This document shows, piece after piece, positions 44,929 to 53,034 of a stretch of 64,000 bases of DNA. The DNA is from Micromonospora cathayae (GTDB lineage Bacteria; Actinomycetota; Actinomycetes; Mycobacteriales; Micromonosporaceae), in NCBI RefSeq assembly GCF_028993575.1, contig NZ_CP118615.1:2480001-2544000 (forward strand), in the 5' to 3' direction. The position numbers were made by a program, and so were the translations under genes. The notes under the pieces are model-generated. The model saw only the letters and a list, made by a program, of their open reading frames with translations. It searched no databases and was not told the DNA's origin. Each line of letters begins with the position of its first letter. The first letter of the stretch is position 1.

Positions 44929-46557
44929 ATGGACGCCGTGTTCTCCGTACCCGAGCCGCGCAACGAGCCGGTACGCACCTACGAGCCGGGTAGCGCCGAC
45001 CGGGAGCGGCTCCAGAAGCGGCTCACCGAACTGGCCGCCGAGCGGCTGGACCTGACCATGACCATCGCCGGCGAGCAGCGGATGGCCGCCGGCGGGCGGA
45101 TCGACGTGGTGCAGCCGCACCGGCACGCGCACGTGCTGGGGGTCACCGGGCACGCCGACCAGGCCGACGCGCGGGCCGCGGTGAAGGCGGCCCTGGACGC
45201 CGCCCCGATGTGGCGGGCGCTGCCGTTCGAGGAGCGGGCGGCGATCTTCCTGCGGGCCGCCGAGCTGCTGGCCGGGCCGTGGCGGGACACGTTGAACGCG
45301 GCCACCATGCTCGGTCAGTCCAAGACCGTGGTCCAGGCGGAGATCGACTCGGCCTGCGAGTTCGTCGACTTCCTGCGGTTCAACGTGCACTTCGCCCGGA
45401 AGCTGCTCGAGGAGCAGCCGCTGTCGTCGCCGGGGGTGTGGAACCGGTTCGACCACCGGCCGCTGGAGGGCTTCGTCTACGCGATCACCCCGTTCAACTT
45501 CACCGCGATCGCCGGCAACCTGCCGTCGGCCCCGGCGCTGCTGGGCAACACGGTGGTCTGGAAGCCGGCCCCGACGCAGCAGTTCGCGGCGCACTTCACC
45601 ATGCGGCTGTTCGAGGCGGCCGGCCTGCCCCCCGGCGTGATCAACATGGTCACCGGGCGGGGTGAGGAGGTCTCCGAGGTGGTCCTCGCCGACCCGGACC
45701 TGGCCGGCATCCACTTCACCGGTTCGACCAAGGTGTTCCAGCACCTCTGGCGGACGGTGGGGGAGAACATCGCCCGGTACCGGGGCTACCCCCGGCTGGT
45801 CGGCGAGACCGGCGGCAAGGACTTCGTGGTGGCGCACTCCAGCGCGGACGTGGACGCCCTGCACACCGCCCTGATCCGGGGCGCGTACGAGTACCAGGGG
45901 CAGAAGTGCTCGGCGGCGTCCCGGGCGTACGTGCCGCGCTCCATCTGGGAGGGCGGGCTGCGGGACCGGCTGGCGGCCACCGCCGAGTCGCTGACCTACG
46001 GCGACGTGACGGACCTCTCGAACTTCGGCGGCGCGGTGATCGACGCGAAGGCGTACGACCGGCACACCGCCGCACTGGAGCTGATCAACTCCGACGACGC
46101 GTGCCGGGTGCTGGCCGGTGGCACCGCCGACGACTCGGTCGGGTGGTTCGTCCGGCCGACGCTGTTCGAGTGCACCGACGGCGCGCACGAGACCTTCACC
46201 ACGGAGTACTTCGGGCCGATCCTCGGCGTGCACGTCTTCGACGACGCCCGCTTCGACGACGTGGTGGCCCAGGCCGAGTCGGTCGCGCCGTACGCGCTGA
46301 CCGGGTCGATCTTCGCCAACGACCGGCGGGTGGTGGACGCGGTGGCGGAGAAGATGCGGTACGCGGCCGGCAACTTCTACGTCAACGACAAGCCGACCGG
46401 GGCGGTGGTCGGGCAGCAGCCGTTCGGTGGTGCCCGGGCCAGCGGCACCAACGACAAGGCGGGCTCCTGGCACAACCTGGTCCGCTGGATGTCCCCCCGG
46501 ACGATCAAGGAGACGTTCGTCCCGCCGACCGACCACGGCTACCCGCACATGGGCTGA
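44929..46557 (+). CDS. pruA: L-glutamate gamma-semialdehyde (1-pyrroline-5-carboxylate) dehydrogenase
   Basis: A 542-residue enzyme oxidising glutamate-5-semialdehyde to glutamate with NAD in proline and arginine breakdown. Active-site residues: Asn190 in ITPFNFTAIAG, Glu293 in VGETGGKDFV, Cys327 in YQGQKCSAASRAYVP. The C-terminal PTGAVVGQQPFGGARASGTN is diagnostic of P5C dehydrogenases. AGGAG lies eight bases before ATG 44929; the frame is open 17 codons further upstream. No proline dehydrogenase gene is next to it, so the first step must be encoded elsewhere. Confidence 0.96.
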   Translation: MDAVFSVPEPRNEPVRTYEPGSADRERLQKRLTELAAERLDLTMTIAGEQRMAAGGRIDVVQPHRHAHVLGVTGHADQADARAAVKAALDAAPMWRALPFEERAAIFLRAAELLAGPWRDTLNAATMLGQSKTVVQAEIDSACEFVDFLRFNVHFARKLLEEQPLSSPGVWNRFDHRPLEGFVYAITPFNFTAIAGNLPSAPALLGNTVVWKPAPTQQFAAHFTMRLFEAAGLPPGVINMVTGRGEEVSEVVLADPDLAGIHFTGSTKVFQHLWRTVGENIARYRGYPRLVGETGGKDFVVAHSSADVDALHTALIRGAYEYQGQKCSAASRAYVPRSIWEGGLRDRLAATAESLTYGDVTDLSNFGGAVIDAKAYDRHTAALELINSDDACRVLAGGTADDSVGWFVRPTLFECTDGAHETFTTEYFGPILGVHVFDDARFDDVVAQAESVAPYALTGSIFANDRRVVDAVAEKMRYAAGNFYVNDKPTGAVVGQQPFGGARASGTNDKAGSWHNLVRWMSPRTIKETFVPPTDHGYPHMG

Positions 46558-46593
46558 GCCTGTCGGGCGTCCGACGCCCCGACCGACCCGTCG

Positions 46594-46641
46594 CCGACGG
46601 GCCGTCCCCCGCCGGGCTCCGGTGGGCGGGCGGCCCGTCGG
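46594..46641 (+). terminator. Terminator after pruA
   Basis: 11-bp perfect outer stem (46594-46604 with 46631-46641; CCGACGGGCCG arm). The 26-base interior also folds (CCCGCC with GGCGGG), giving a long compound hairpin. Confidence 0.7.
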
Positions 46642-46793
46642 TGTGGTGTGCGCGACCTCTCAGGAGGGTTTGGGAGCGGTCCGGGGTGTCCGGTGGATCC
46701 GGCTGGGGCGGCCCGACCGGCCGGCGGGGCCGGGCCCCGGGGCCGGCGGGCCGGCTCCGGGAGTGGCGCGCCGAGGCGGAATACCGTCGAAAC

Positions 46794-46822
46794 CGGACAG
46801 CGAACCCAGCCGGTCGTATACT
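46794..46822 (+). promoter_or_regulatory. Sigma-70-type promoter candidate upstream of padR
   Basis: CGGACA (46794) - 17 bases - TATACT (46817). The -10 is one base off consensus and spacing is ideal. The transcript would start near 46829, giving a leader of about 150 bases before the PadR start. Confidence 0.5.
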
Positions 46823-46890
46823 CTACGTGACGAAATGATCATCGCGTGCGGTCACTTGCAGTGCCGCAACTCATCGATTCTCCTCAATGG

Positions 46891-46937
46891 ACTGTCGTGC
46901 GCCGACAGTGCACTTAGGAAGTCACCACGAGTGGTGA
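46891..46937. promoter_or_regulatory. Two palindromes in the PadR leader (operator candidates)
   Basis: ACTGTCG-TGCGC-CGACAGT (46891-46909) and TCACCAC-GA-GTGGTGA (46922-46937), both perfect. They lie 45-90 bases ahead of the PadR start, consistent with autoregulation. Confidence 0.45.
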
Positions 46938-46980
46938 TTGTGGCAAATCCTGGACGCCGGGTCTGCAAAGTGGCAGCGTA

Positions 46981-47505
46981 ATGGGCATGGCGGATTCCGG
47001 AATCAATCCCACAGCGGCGGCCCTGCTCGGGCTGCTCCACGAGGGTCCCATGACAGGCGGCCAACTGATGGCCGCCGCCGAGCGCCGACTGGCGCCCTAC
47101 TGGTCGATGACCCGCAGTCAGGTCTACCGAGAGTTGCCGGTGTTGGCCGAACGCGGACTGGTGCGGATGGGCAAACCCGGCCCACGCTCCAGCCAGCCGT
47201 ACGCCATCACACCGTCCGGAAAACGGACATTCTCCCGCTGGCTCGCCGAAGGGCCGGGCCGGGACACCGTCCGGAACCCGGTCGCGCTGCGGATCGCCTT
47301 CGGCGAGCTGCACTCGGCCAGCCAACTGCGCAACCTCTACACCTCGGCGAACGAGTACCACACCGAGGCGCTGGCGCACGTACGCGAGCAGGTCAAGAAC
47401 GCGAAGAAGGAGGGCGCGTCGTTCGACGCGAGCGCCCTGGAGTTCGCGGTCGCGTACCACAAGGCCGCGCTCTCCTGGCTGAAGAACGCCCCGGTCCCCG
47501 GCTGA
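46981..47505 (+). CDS. PadR-family transcriptional regulator
   Basis: A 174-residue winged-helix repressor. The N-terminal domain has [40 protein letters not shown] and [16 protein letters not shown], the standard PadR pattern with the recognition helix at SQVYREL and a wing after it. The C-terminal helical dimerisation region (about 95-170) is shorter than in subfamily 1. ATG 46981 or 46987 may be the start. Two palindromes lie upstream. PadR proteins sense phenolics, drugs or envelope stress and repress transporters; no transporter gene is adjacent here. Confidence 0.92.
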   Translation: MGMADSGINPTAAALLGLLHEGPMTGGQLMAAAERRLAPYWSMTRSQVYRELPVLAERGLVRMGKPGPRSSQPYAITPSGKRTFSRWLAEGPGRDTVRNPVALRIAFGELHSASQLRNLYTSANEYHTEALAHVREQVKNAKKEGASFDASALEFAVAYHKAALSWLKNAPVPG

Positions 47506-47613
47506 GCGCCGATCCGCCACGGCCTCCGTCCGCCGGCTGCGGGGTGGGTCCGCTGCCCACCCCCACGGCGTTCCCCTCGCCGGCCACCCCCGGCCGCCCC
47601 GCGCACGGCAACG

Positions 47614-47713
47614 GGTCCCGTCCCGGCCGTGCCGGTCGTGCGTGCGGGTCCCGGTTCGGTCGTTCCGGTCGTGCGGTGCGGGTCCCGGCCGGTCGTCCCG
47701 GCCGTACGGTGCG
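47614..47713. repeat. Three degenerate 33-34 base tandem units upstream of prfB
   Basis: Units at 47614-47646, 47647-47680 and 47681-47713 each begin GGTCCCG and end GTGCG, sharing CCGGTCGT-type cores. The block ends 66 bases before the prfB start. The whole gap 47506-47779 has no gene. Confidence 0.7.
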
Positions 47714-47779
47714 GCTTTCCGGTGCACGACGCGGGCCTCGGAGGGTCCGCTCCCGTCCACGCCGGTACGCTTGGCTGTC

Positions 47780-48901
47780 GTGACCGCTGCCGATTACGCC
47801 GAACAGCTCAAGGAACTCGACGCGACCCTGCGCAACATCGAGGCCGTCCTCAACCTCGACCGCTTGCACGAGGACAAGGCCCGCCTCGAGCAGGAGGCCT
47901 CCGCCCCGGACCTCTGGGACGACCAGGCCCGTGCCCAGCAGGTGACCTCCCAGCTGTCGTACGTCAACGGCGAGATCAGCAAGCTGGGCAGCCTGCGCTC
48001 CCGGCTCGACGACGCCCGCGTGCTGCTCGAACTGGCCGAGGCCGAGTCGGACGCCGGGGTGCTCACCGAGGTGGAGACCGAGATCACCGGGCTGACCAAG
48101 GCGATCCAGGAGATGGAGGTCCGCACCCTGCTCTCCGGCGAGTACGACTCCCGGGAGGCGCTGGTGGCGATCCGCGCCGGGGCCGGTGGCGTGGACGCCG
48201 CGGACTTCGCCGAGATGCTGCTGCGGATGTACCTGCGCTGGGCCGAGCGGCACGGCTACCCGACCGAGGTCTACGAGACCTCGTACGCCGAGGAGGCCGG
48301 CCTGAAGTCGGCCACCTTCGCGGTGAAGGTGCCCTACGCGTACGGGACGCTCAGCGTGGAGTCCGGCACCCACCGGCTGGTGCGGATCAGCCCGTTCGAC
48401 AACCAGGGGCGGCGGCAGACCAGCTTCGCCGGGGTGGAGGTGCTGCCGGTCACCGAGCAGACCGACCACATCGACATCCCCGAGAACGAGATGCGGATCG
48501 ACGTCTACCGGTCGTCCGGGCCGGGCGGGCAGAGCGTCAACACCACCGACTCCGCGGTGCGGATCACCCACATCCCGACCGGGATCGTGGTGACCTGCCA
48601 GAACGAGAAGTCCCAGCTTCAGAACAAGGCGTCCGCGCTGCGGGTGCTCCAGGCCCGGCTGCTGGAACGCAAGCGCCAGGAGGAGCAGGCCAAGCTGGAG
48701 GGGCTCAAGACCGACGCCGCCGGCTCGTGGGGCGACCAGATGCGCTCGTACGTCCTGCACCCGTATCAGATGGTGAAGGATCTGCGTACCGAGCAGGAGA
48801 CGGGCAATCCGAGCGCCGTTTTCGACGGTGAACTGGACTCCTTCATCGAAGCCGGCATCCGGTGGCGGAAGCAGCAGCAACTCGCCGCTGACGCTGTGTA
48901 A
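47780..48901 (+). CDS. prfB: Peptide chain release factor 2
   Basis: A 373-residue release factor recognising UGA and UAA. Visible: the anticodon-like tripeptide SPF at 204-206 ([16 protein letters not shown]) and the universal GGQ at 249-251 ([19 protein letters not shown]). Start GTG 47780, just before [16 protein letters not shown]. There is no in-frame stop or programmed +1 frameshift site in the first codons, unlike the E. coli gene, so the autoregulatory frameshift is absent here. It precedes ftsE, ftsX, smpB and ssrA as in mycobacteria, but a hairpin separates it from ftsE. Confidence 0.97.
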   Translation: MTAADYAEQLKELDATLRNIEAVLNLDRLHEDKARLEQEASAPDLWDDQARAQQVTSQLSYVNGEISKLGSLRSRLDDARVLLELAEAESDAGVLTEVETEITGLTKAIQEMEVRTLLSGEYDSREALVAIRAGAGGVDAADFAEMLLRMYLRWAERHGYPTEVYETSYAEEAGLKSATFAVKVPYAYGTLSVESGTHRLVRISPFDNQGRRQTSFAGVEVLPVTEQTDHIDIPENEMRIDVYRSSGPGGQSVNTTDSAVRITHIPTGIVVTCQNEKSQLQNKASALRVLQARLLERKRQEEQAKLEGLKTDAAGSWGDQMRSYVLHPYQMVKDLRTEQETGNPSAVFDGELDSFIEAGIRWRKQQQLAADAV

Positions 48902-48969
48902 CCGGATCTGGGCGGAGCGCAGTGGTCGATCTTCGCTTAACCCGCTAAATCGGCGACACCACGGCGATC

Positions 48970-48994
48970 GGCGGGGCGTGGGGGACGCCCCGCC
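48970..48994 (+). terminator. Hairpin between prfB and ftsE
   Basis: Perfect 10-bp stem (GGCGGGGCGT arm, 48970-48979 with 48985-48994), 5-base G loop. It ends 26 bases before the ftsE start, so it may be a terminator/attenuator. Confidence 0.65.
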
Positions 48995-49020
48995 AGTCAC
49001 ACGGCGTAGACTCCCCTTCC

Positions 49021-49701
49021 GTGATTCAGCTTGAGCAAGTGACGAAGACGTACCCGAAGGCGTCCCGCCCGTCGCTCGACAACGTGTCCGTCTCGATCGA
49101 GAAGGGCGAGTTCGTCTTCTTCATCGGCCCTTCCGGCTCCGGCAAGTCCACCATCATCAAGCTGCTGCTGCACGAGGTCACCCCCAACAAGGGCAAGGTC
49201 ATCGTGAACAGCAAGGACGTCACGTCGATGCGGTCCTGGAAGCGGCCGCACTTCCGGCGCTCCATCGGCTGCGTGTTCCAGGACTTCCGGCTGCTGCCCA
49301 ACCGCACCGCGTACGAGAACGTGGCGTTCGCCCTCGAGGTGATCGGCAAGACCAAGGCGGTGGCCCGCCGGGTCGTCCCCGAGGTGCTGGAGCTGGTCGG
49401 TCTGGGCGGCAAGGAGCACCGGTACCCGCACGAGCTCTCCGGTGGTGAGCAGCAGCGGGTCGCGGTGGCGCGGGCGTTCGTGAACCGTCCGCTGATCCTG
49501 CTCGCGGACGAGCCGACCGGAAACCTGGACCCGGACACCTCCATCGAGATCATGCGTCTGTTGGACCGGATCAACCGCACCGGCACCACCGTCGTGATGG
49601 TCACGCACGACTCCAACATCGTCAACCAGATGCGGCGCCGGGTCATCGAGATCGAGAGCGGCCGCATCGTGCGAGACCAGGCCCGCGGCGTCTACGGCTG
49701 A
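49021..49701 (+). CDS. ftsE: Cell-division ABC ATPase FtsE
   Basis: A 226-residue ATPase of the FtsEX complex, which couples division to septal peptidoglycan hydrolase activation. Walker A at residues 36-44 (GPSGSGKST), ABC signature [15 protein letters not shown] (about 139-153), Walker [14 protein letters not shown] with Glu164, and the H-loop [13 protein letters not shown] start. ftsX follows after 96 bases. The arrangement prfB-ftsE-ftsX-smpB is strongly conserved in actinobacteria. Confidence 0.97.
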   Translation: MIQLEQVTKTYPKASRPSLDNVSVSIEKGEFVFFIGPSGSGKSTIIKLLLHEVTPNKGKVIVNSKDVTSMRSWKRPHFRRSIGCVFQDFRLLPNRTAYENVAFALEVIGKTKAVARRVVPEVLELVGLGGKEHRYPHELSGGEQQRVAVARAFVNRPLILLADEPTGNLDPDTSIEIMRLLDRINRTGTTVVMVTHDSNIVNQMRRRVIEIESGRIVRDQARGVYG

Positions 49702-49797
49702 GCCGGCCATCACCGGGTGGGCCCGGCCCGCCCCGCTGGCCCGGATCGCCGCCCGATCTGACGACGAACACTTGCCGGAGACCCGGAGGAATTCCCG

Positions 49798-50673
49798 ATG
49801 CGCGTGAAGTACGTGCTGTCCGAAGTACTGGTCGGACTGTGGCGCAACGTGACCATGACCATCGCGATGATCATCACGATGGCCGTGTCGCTGACCATGC
49901 TCGGTGCCAGCGGTCTGATGTACCGCCAGGTCGCCGACATGAAGGACCTCTACTACGAGAACATCGAGGTGTCGGTCTTCCTCAAGACCGACGTGCCCGT
50001 GGACCAGAAGGACTCGCTCCAGGCCAAACTGGAGGGCGACCCGCTGGTCAAGGAGGTCATCTACGTCGACAAGGAGGAGGCGTACGAGCGCTTCCAGCAG
50101 ATGTACGCGGACGCGCCGGATCTGGTGAAGGCGGTCCAGGCCGACGTGCTGCCCGAGTCGTTCCGGCTCAAGCTGAACGACCCGGAGCAGTACCGGACGA
50201 TCTACGACCAGTACAAGGACGACGCGGCGGTCGACGAGATCGTCGACCAGAGCGCCCTGCTCGACAAGATCTTCAACATCCTCACCGCGATCCAGAACAT
50301 CGCGCTGGCCGCCGCCGCCGTGATGGCGATCGCCGCCCTGCTGCTGGTCGCGAACACCATCCAGGTGGCCGCGTACAGCAAGCGCCGTGAGGTCGCGGTG
50401 ATGAAGCTGGTCGGTGCCTCCAACTGGTTCATCCAGGCGCCGTTCGTGCTGGAGGCCGTGGTCGCCGGCCTGATCGGTTCACTGCTCGGCCTGCTGGCGC
50501 TGGTCGGGGCGAAACAGTTCCTCTTCGACGGGTCGTTGCAGGACCTCCAGGGCCTGCTCTCCCCGGTCACCTGGGGCGACATCCTGGTGATGTTCCCGCT
50601 GATGGCCGGCGTGGGTGGCCTGGTCAGCGCGGTCACCGCCTGGGTCACGCTCCGCTTCTACCTGCGGGTCTAG
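49798..50673 (+). CDS. ftsX: Cell-division membrane protein FtsX
   Basis: A 291-residue membrane partner of FtsE. A cytoplasmic N-terminus and first membrane helix (about 18-41; VTMTIAMIITMAVSLTMLGA) are followed by an extracellular domain (42-165; ENIEVSVFLKTDVPVDQKDS, QADVLPESFRLKLNDPEQYR) and three more helices (about 168-290, with NTIQVAAYSKRREVAVMKLV between). The extracellular loop recruits peptidoglycan hydrolases such as RipC in mycobacteria. GGAGGA lies upstream of ATG 49798. A perfect terminator follows. Confidence 0.97.
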   Translation: MRVKYVLSEVLVGLWRNVTMTIAMIITMAVSLTMLGASGLMYRQVADMKDLYYENIEVSVFLKTDVPVDQKDSLQAKLEGDPLVKEVIYVDKEEAYERFQQMYADAPDLVKAVQADVLPESFRLKLNDPEQYRTIYDQYKDDAAVDEIVDQSALLDKIFNILTAIQNIALAAAAVMAIAALLLVANTIQVAAYSKRREVAVMKLVGASNWFIQAPFVLEAVVAGLIGSLLGLLALVGAKQFLFDGSLQDLQGLLSPVTWGDILVMFPLMAGVGGLVSAVTAWVTLRFYLRV

Positions 50674-50704
50674 TCACGGTACGGGTCACCTCCGGCAACA
50701 GGTG

Positions 50705-50746
50705 AGGGCCCTCCGGCACCGGGAACAAAAGGTGCCGGAGGGCCCT
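50705..50746 (+). terminator. Terminator after ftsX
   Basis: Perfect 16-bp stem (50705-50720 with 50731-50746; AGGGCCCTCCGGCACC arm) with a 10-base A-rich loop, followed by TTCC. Confidence 0.9.
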
Positions 50747-50854
50747 TTCCGTTCAGGTAACATGGCGGGCTGTCCGCCAACGTGATCAACGAGGTCGCGC
50801 GCAAGGGGCGACCCGGACGTCCGTGACGTCCGGTACGAGAGAGGAGTGGCGTCG

Positions 50855-51334
50855 ATGCCACGGGAGAAGGGGCGCAAGGTCGTCGCCTCCAACCGCAAGG
50901 CGCGGCACGACTACACCATCCTCGACACGTACGAGGCGGGCATGGCGCTGACCGGTACCGAGGTCAAGTCGCTGCGGGCCGGGCGGGCCTCGCTGGTCGA
51001 CGCGTTCGCCCAGGAGCGCAACGGCGAGCTGTACCTGCACGGCATGCACATTCCGGAGTACGTGCAGGGCACCTGGACCAACCACGAGCCGCGCCGCACC
51101 CGCAAGCTGCTGCTCAACCGGCTGGAGATCGACCGGATGATCGGCAAGACCCGGGAGAGCGGGCTCACCCTGGTGCCGTTGCAGGTGTACTTCTCGGACG
51201 GCTGGGCCAAGGTCGAGATCGGCCTGGCGAAGGGTAAGAAGGCGTACGACAAGCGTCAGGACCTGGCCAAGCGGGACGCGGACCGGGAGATCCGGCGCGT
51301 GGTGGGTCGGCGGGGTAAGGGGATGGGTGACTGA
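50855..51334 (+). CDS. smpB: tmRNA-binding protein SmpB
   Basis: A 159-residue partner of tmRNA in ribosome rescue. Family text is clear: [40 protein letters not shown], the [12 protein letters not shown] strand and the basic C-terminal tail [19 protein letters not shown] that enters the mRNA channel. ATG 50855 is preferred, with GAGAGGAG upstream; a GTG three codons earlier is possible. It directly precedes the tmRNA gene (94-base gap), so protein and RNA of the rescue system are encoded side by side. Confidence 0.97.
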   Translation: MPREKGRKVVASNRKARHDYTILDTYEAGMALTGTEVKSLRAGRASLVDAFAQERNGELYLHGMHIPEYVQGTWTNHEPRRTRKLLLNRLEIDRMIGKTRESGLTLVPLQVYFSDGWAKVEIGLAKGKKAYDKRQDLAKRDADREIRRVVGRRGKGMGD

Positions 51335-51428
51335 TCCGTCCCCGTCCGTCCGGTCGGGGGCCTGGGGATGAAACCCGTTGCGGTAGGCGTTAGGCTTGGT
51401 GAGGCTGCCGACAGGGGCAGCGATCCGA

Positions 51429-51802
51429 GGGGGTGACTGGTTTCGACTTCGTGCGTTGCGGCAGGGGAAGCGAGCCGAGGAAGCCGACGTCGTCTCGTGA
51501 ATCGGTCGTCGGAAAACAATAAGCGCCAAGCAGAATCGCGCTGACTTCGCTCTCGCCGCCTGAGGCGGGTAGCTAAGTCTGTCGGCCTGGGAGTGCCTTC
51601 GGCCCAGTTAGCCGGCATCAGCTAGAAGGCTGGCCAATCGGACCCGGTCGCGGGGTCCGTGCGGCGAGATCAATCAGCGACTGGGCCCGTCACACCGACT
51701 CGCTCGCGTGATCGGAGGGGCCGAGTAGAGGCACAGCGAGCTGCGCTCGGAGAAGCCCTGACAAGGCGGCGAAGGACCCGGGTTCGATTCCCGGCACCTC
51801 CA
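51429..51802 (+). ncRNA. ssrA: Transfer-messenger RNA
   Basis: About 374 bases. The 5' end GGGGGUG followed by ACUGGUUUCGAC pairs with the 3' CACCUCC, forming the tRNA-like acceptor stem; the T arm GGGUUCGAUUCCC is at the 3' end. The tag reading frame is 51525-51563, encoding AKQNRADFALAA then UGA, matching the ALAA-ending tags of actinobacteria. The resume codon is GCC after AAUAAGC. The discriminator A at 51802 is followed by CCC, so CCA must be added after transcription. Pseudoknot-rich sequence follows the tag. It rescues stalled ribosomes with SmpB encoded just upstream. Confidence 0.96.
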
Positions 51803-51809
51803 CCCCGGT

Positions 51810-51851
51810 CGATGCGCCCCGGTCCCACGTTCCAGGGACCGGGGCGCATCG
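51810..51851 (+). terminator. Terminator after ssrA
   Basis: Perfect 17-bp stem (51810-51826 with 51835-51851; arm CGATGCGCCCCGGTCCC) with an 8-base loop. Confidence 0.9.
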
Positions 51852-51923
51852 CTGTCCGCGCCCCTGCCCACCTCGCTGCCGGCGGTGGGGAACCGGCGGG
51901 GTGGTGAGCTGCGTCGAAGAGGC

Positions 51924-52889
51924 ATGCGTCGACGAGTACTCCTGCTGGGCCTGCCGATCGTGCTGGCCCTCACCGCTTGCGCCCAGAACGGTGGGACCAC
52001 CCGGCCGGTGGACCAGACCGACCGCTGGGAGTCGTTCCGACAGCGCGCCACCCAGGTCGCCGAGGCATGGCAGCCCGGCGAGGTCTGGACCACCGGGTAC
52101 GTCCCGTTGCAGGGCGCCACCGTACTGGCCGGGGACCCGAAGTTCACCCCGGAGACCGAGCAGGCGTTCCAGGCCGGCTGGTACCGCGAGCAGGTCGCCA
52201 TGTCGGCCGCGGTGCCGAAGGCGGGCACGATCCGCTTCCCGGACGGGACGCTCGACGTGCCGCTGGTCAGCGCCGCCGACGCGTACCGGCAGATCGACCT
52301 GGGTGACCCGCCGCCGTGCGAGGGCCGACCGAAGGCGGCCGGCCCGACCGAGCGGCCGGGGCCGGACGGGCCGAGCGCCGAGCCGGGGCCGGACGGGCCG
52401 GTGAGCAGCACCCCCGCCCCGGTGGCCTGCATCCCGTTGACCGTCACCGGCGTCAAGCTCGGCACCGCCGAGATCCGGACCAGCCGGGGGGAGGCCACCG
52501 TACCGGCCTGGCTGTTCACCGTGGAGGAACTGGCGACGCCGGTGGCCCGGTTGGCCGTGGCGGCGAGCGCGGTCAGCGCCGTACCGGCGGGGGACGGGCC
52601 CAGCGCGCCACCCGCGCCCGAACTGGCCGCCGCCCAGAACGTCATCTCGATCGACGGTGCCGAGCTGAAGTGGCGGATCGGCGTCGGGGCCTGCGACAGC
52701 GGGTTCGAGCCGCTGGTGGCCGAGTTCGACGACGCGGTGGTGATCGGTGGCGGGGTGGTCCGCAGCACCGGGGTCTGCACCGACCAACTGCTGCTCAAGC
52801 CGGTCGAGGCGACGCTGAAGGAGCCGCTCGGCGCCCGCGTCGTGCTGGACGTGGTGACCGGCGGGCCGGTGTCCCTGCTGGGCGGCTGA
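51924..52889 (+). CDS. Lipoprotein of unknown function
   Basis: 321 residues from ATG 51924. A type II signal peptide (RRRVLLLGLPIVLALTAC, Cys19 acylated) is followed by a soluble domain (about 30-130; DRWESFRQRATQVAEAWQPG, TTGYVPLQGATVLAG), a Pro/Gly/Asp linker with a repeated PGPDGPS motif, and a second domain (about 165-321) with VTGVKLGTAEIRTSRGEATV and four cysteines overall (e.g. GACDSGF, GVCTDQL) that may pair. Anchored to the outer face of the membrane. No family recognised. Monocistronic. Confidence 0.85.
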   Translation: MRRRVLLLGLPIVLALTACAQNGGTTRPVDQTDRWESFRQRATQVAEAWQPGEVWTTGYVPLQGATVLAGDPKFTPETEQAFQAGWYREQVAMSAAVPKAGTIRFPDGTLDVPLVSAADAYRQIDLGDPPPCEGRPKAAGPTERPGPDGPSAEPGPDGPVSSTPAPVACIPLTVTGVKLGTAEIRTSRGEATVPAWLFTVEELATPVARLAVAASAVSAVPAGDGPSAPPAPELAAAQNVISIDGAELKWRIGVGACDSGFEPLVAEFDDAVVIGGGVVRSTGVCTDQLLLKPVEATLKEPLGARVVLDVVTGGPVSLLGG

Positions 52890-52893
52890 CGGC

Positions 52894-52959
52894 CGGGTCC
52901 GGGCCGGGGCCGCCGGGCCGTCCGGTTTGGGGCCGACGGGTCCGGGCCGGGGCCGCCGG
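52894..52959. repeat. 23-base direct repeat
   Basis: The unit starting CGGGTCCGGGCCGGGGCC occurs at 52894-52916 and again at 52937-52959, in the gap between two convergent genes (52890-53034). Confidence 0.8.
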
Positions 52960-53034
52960 TCCAATCCGGGGCCGGCACGGACAGCGCCGGCGTCGGCGGT
53001 CGACGGCGGCGCGGCCCGCCGCCGTCGGCGACGA

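Larger units (their letters stand above)
46558..46980. other. 423-base gap before the PadR gene
   Basis: Holds the pruA terminator, a promoter-like pair and two palindromes upstream of the PadR regulator. An open frame from ATG 46835 (about 48 codons) ends in TAATGG overlapping the PadR start, but its codon use is not actinobacterial, so I do not call it a gene. Confidence 0.6.

Noticed and set aside
46835..46981. 48-codon frame ending in an overlap with the PadR start
   Set aside because: Lacks high third-position GC and a ribosome site; kept only as an observation under the PadR leader.
47780..47900. Programmed frameshift in prfB
   Set aside because: The frame is continuous from the GTG start with no early in-frame UGA and no CUUUGAC-like slip site.
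51429..51802. tmRNA as an integration site with a prophage or island attached
   Set aside because: No integrase, no duplicated 3' end of ssrA downstream, and flanking genes are conserved housekeeping genes.
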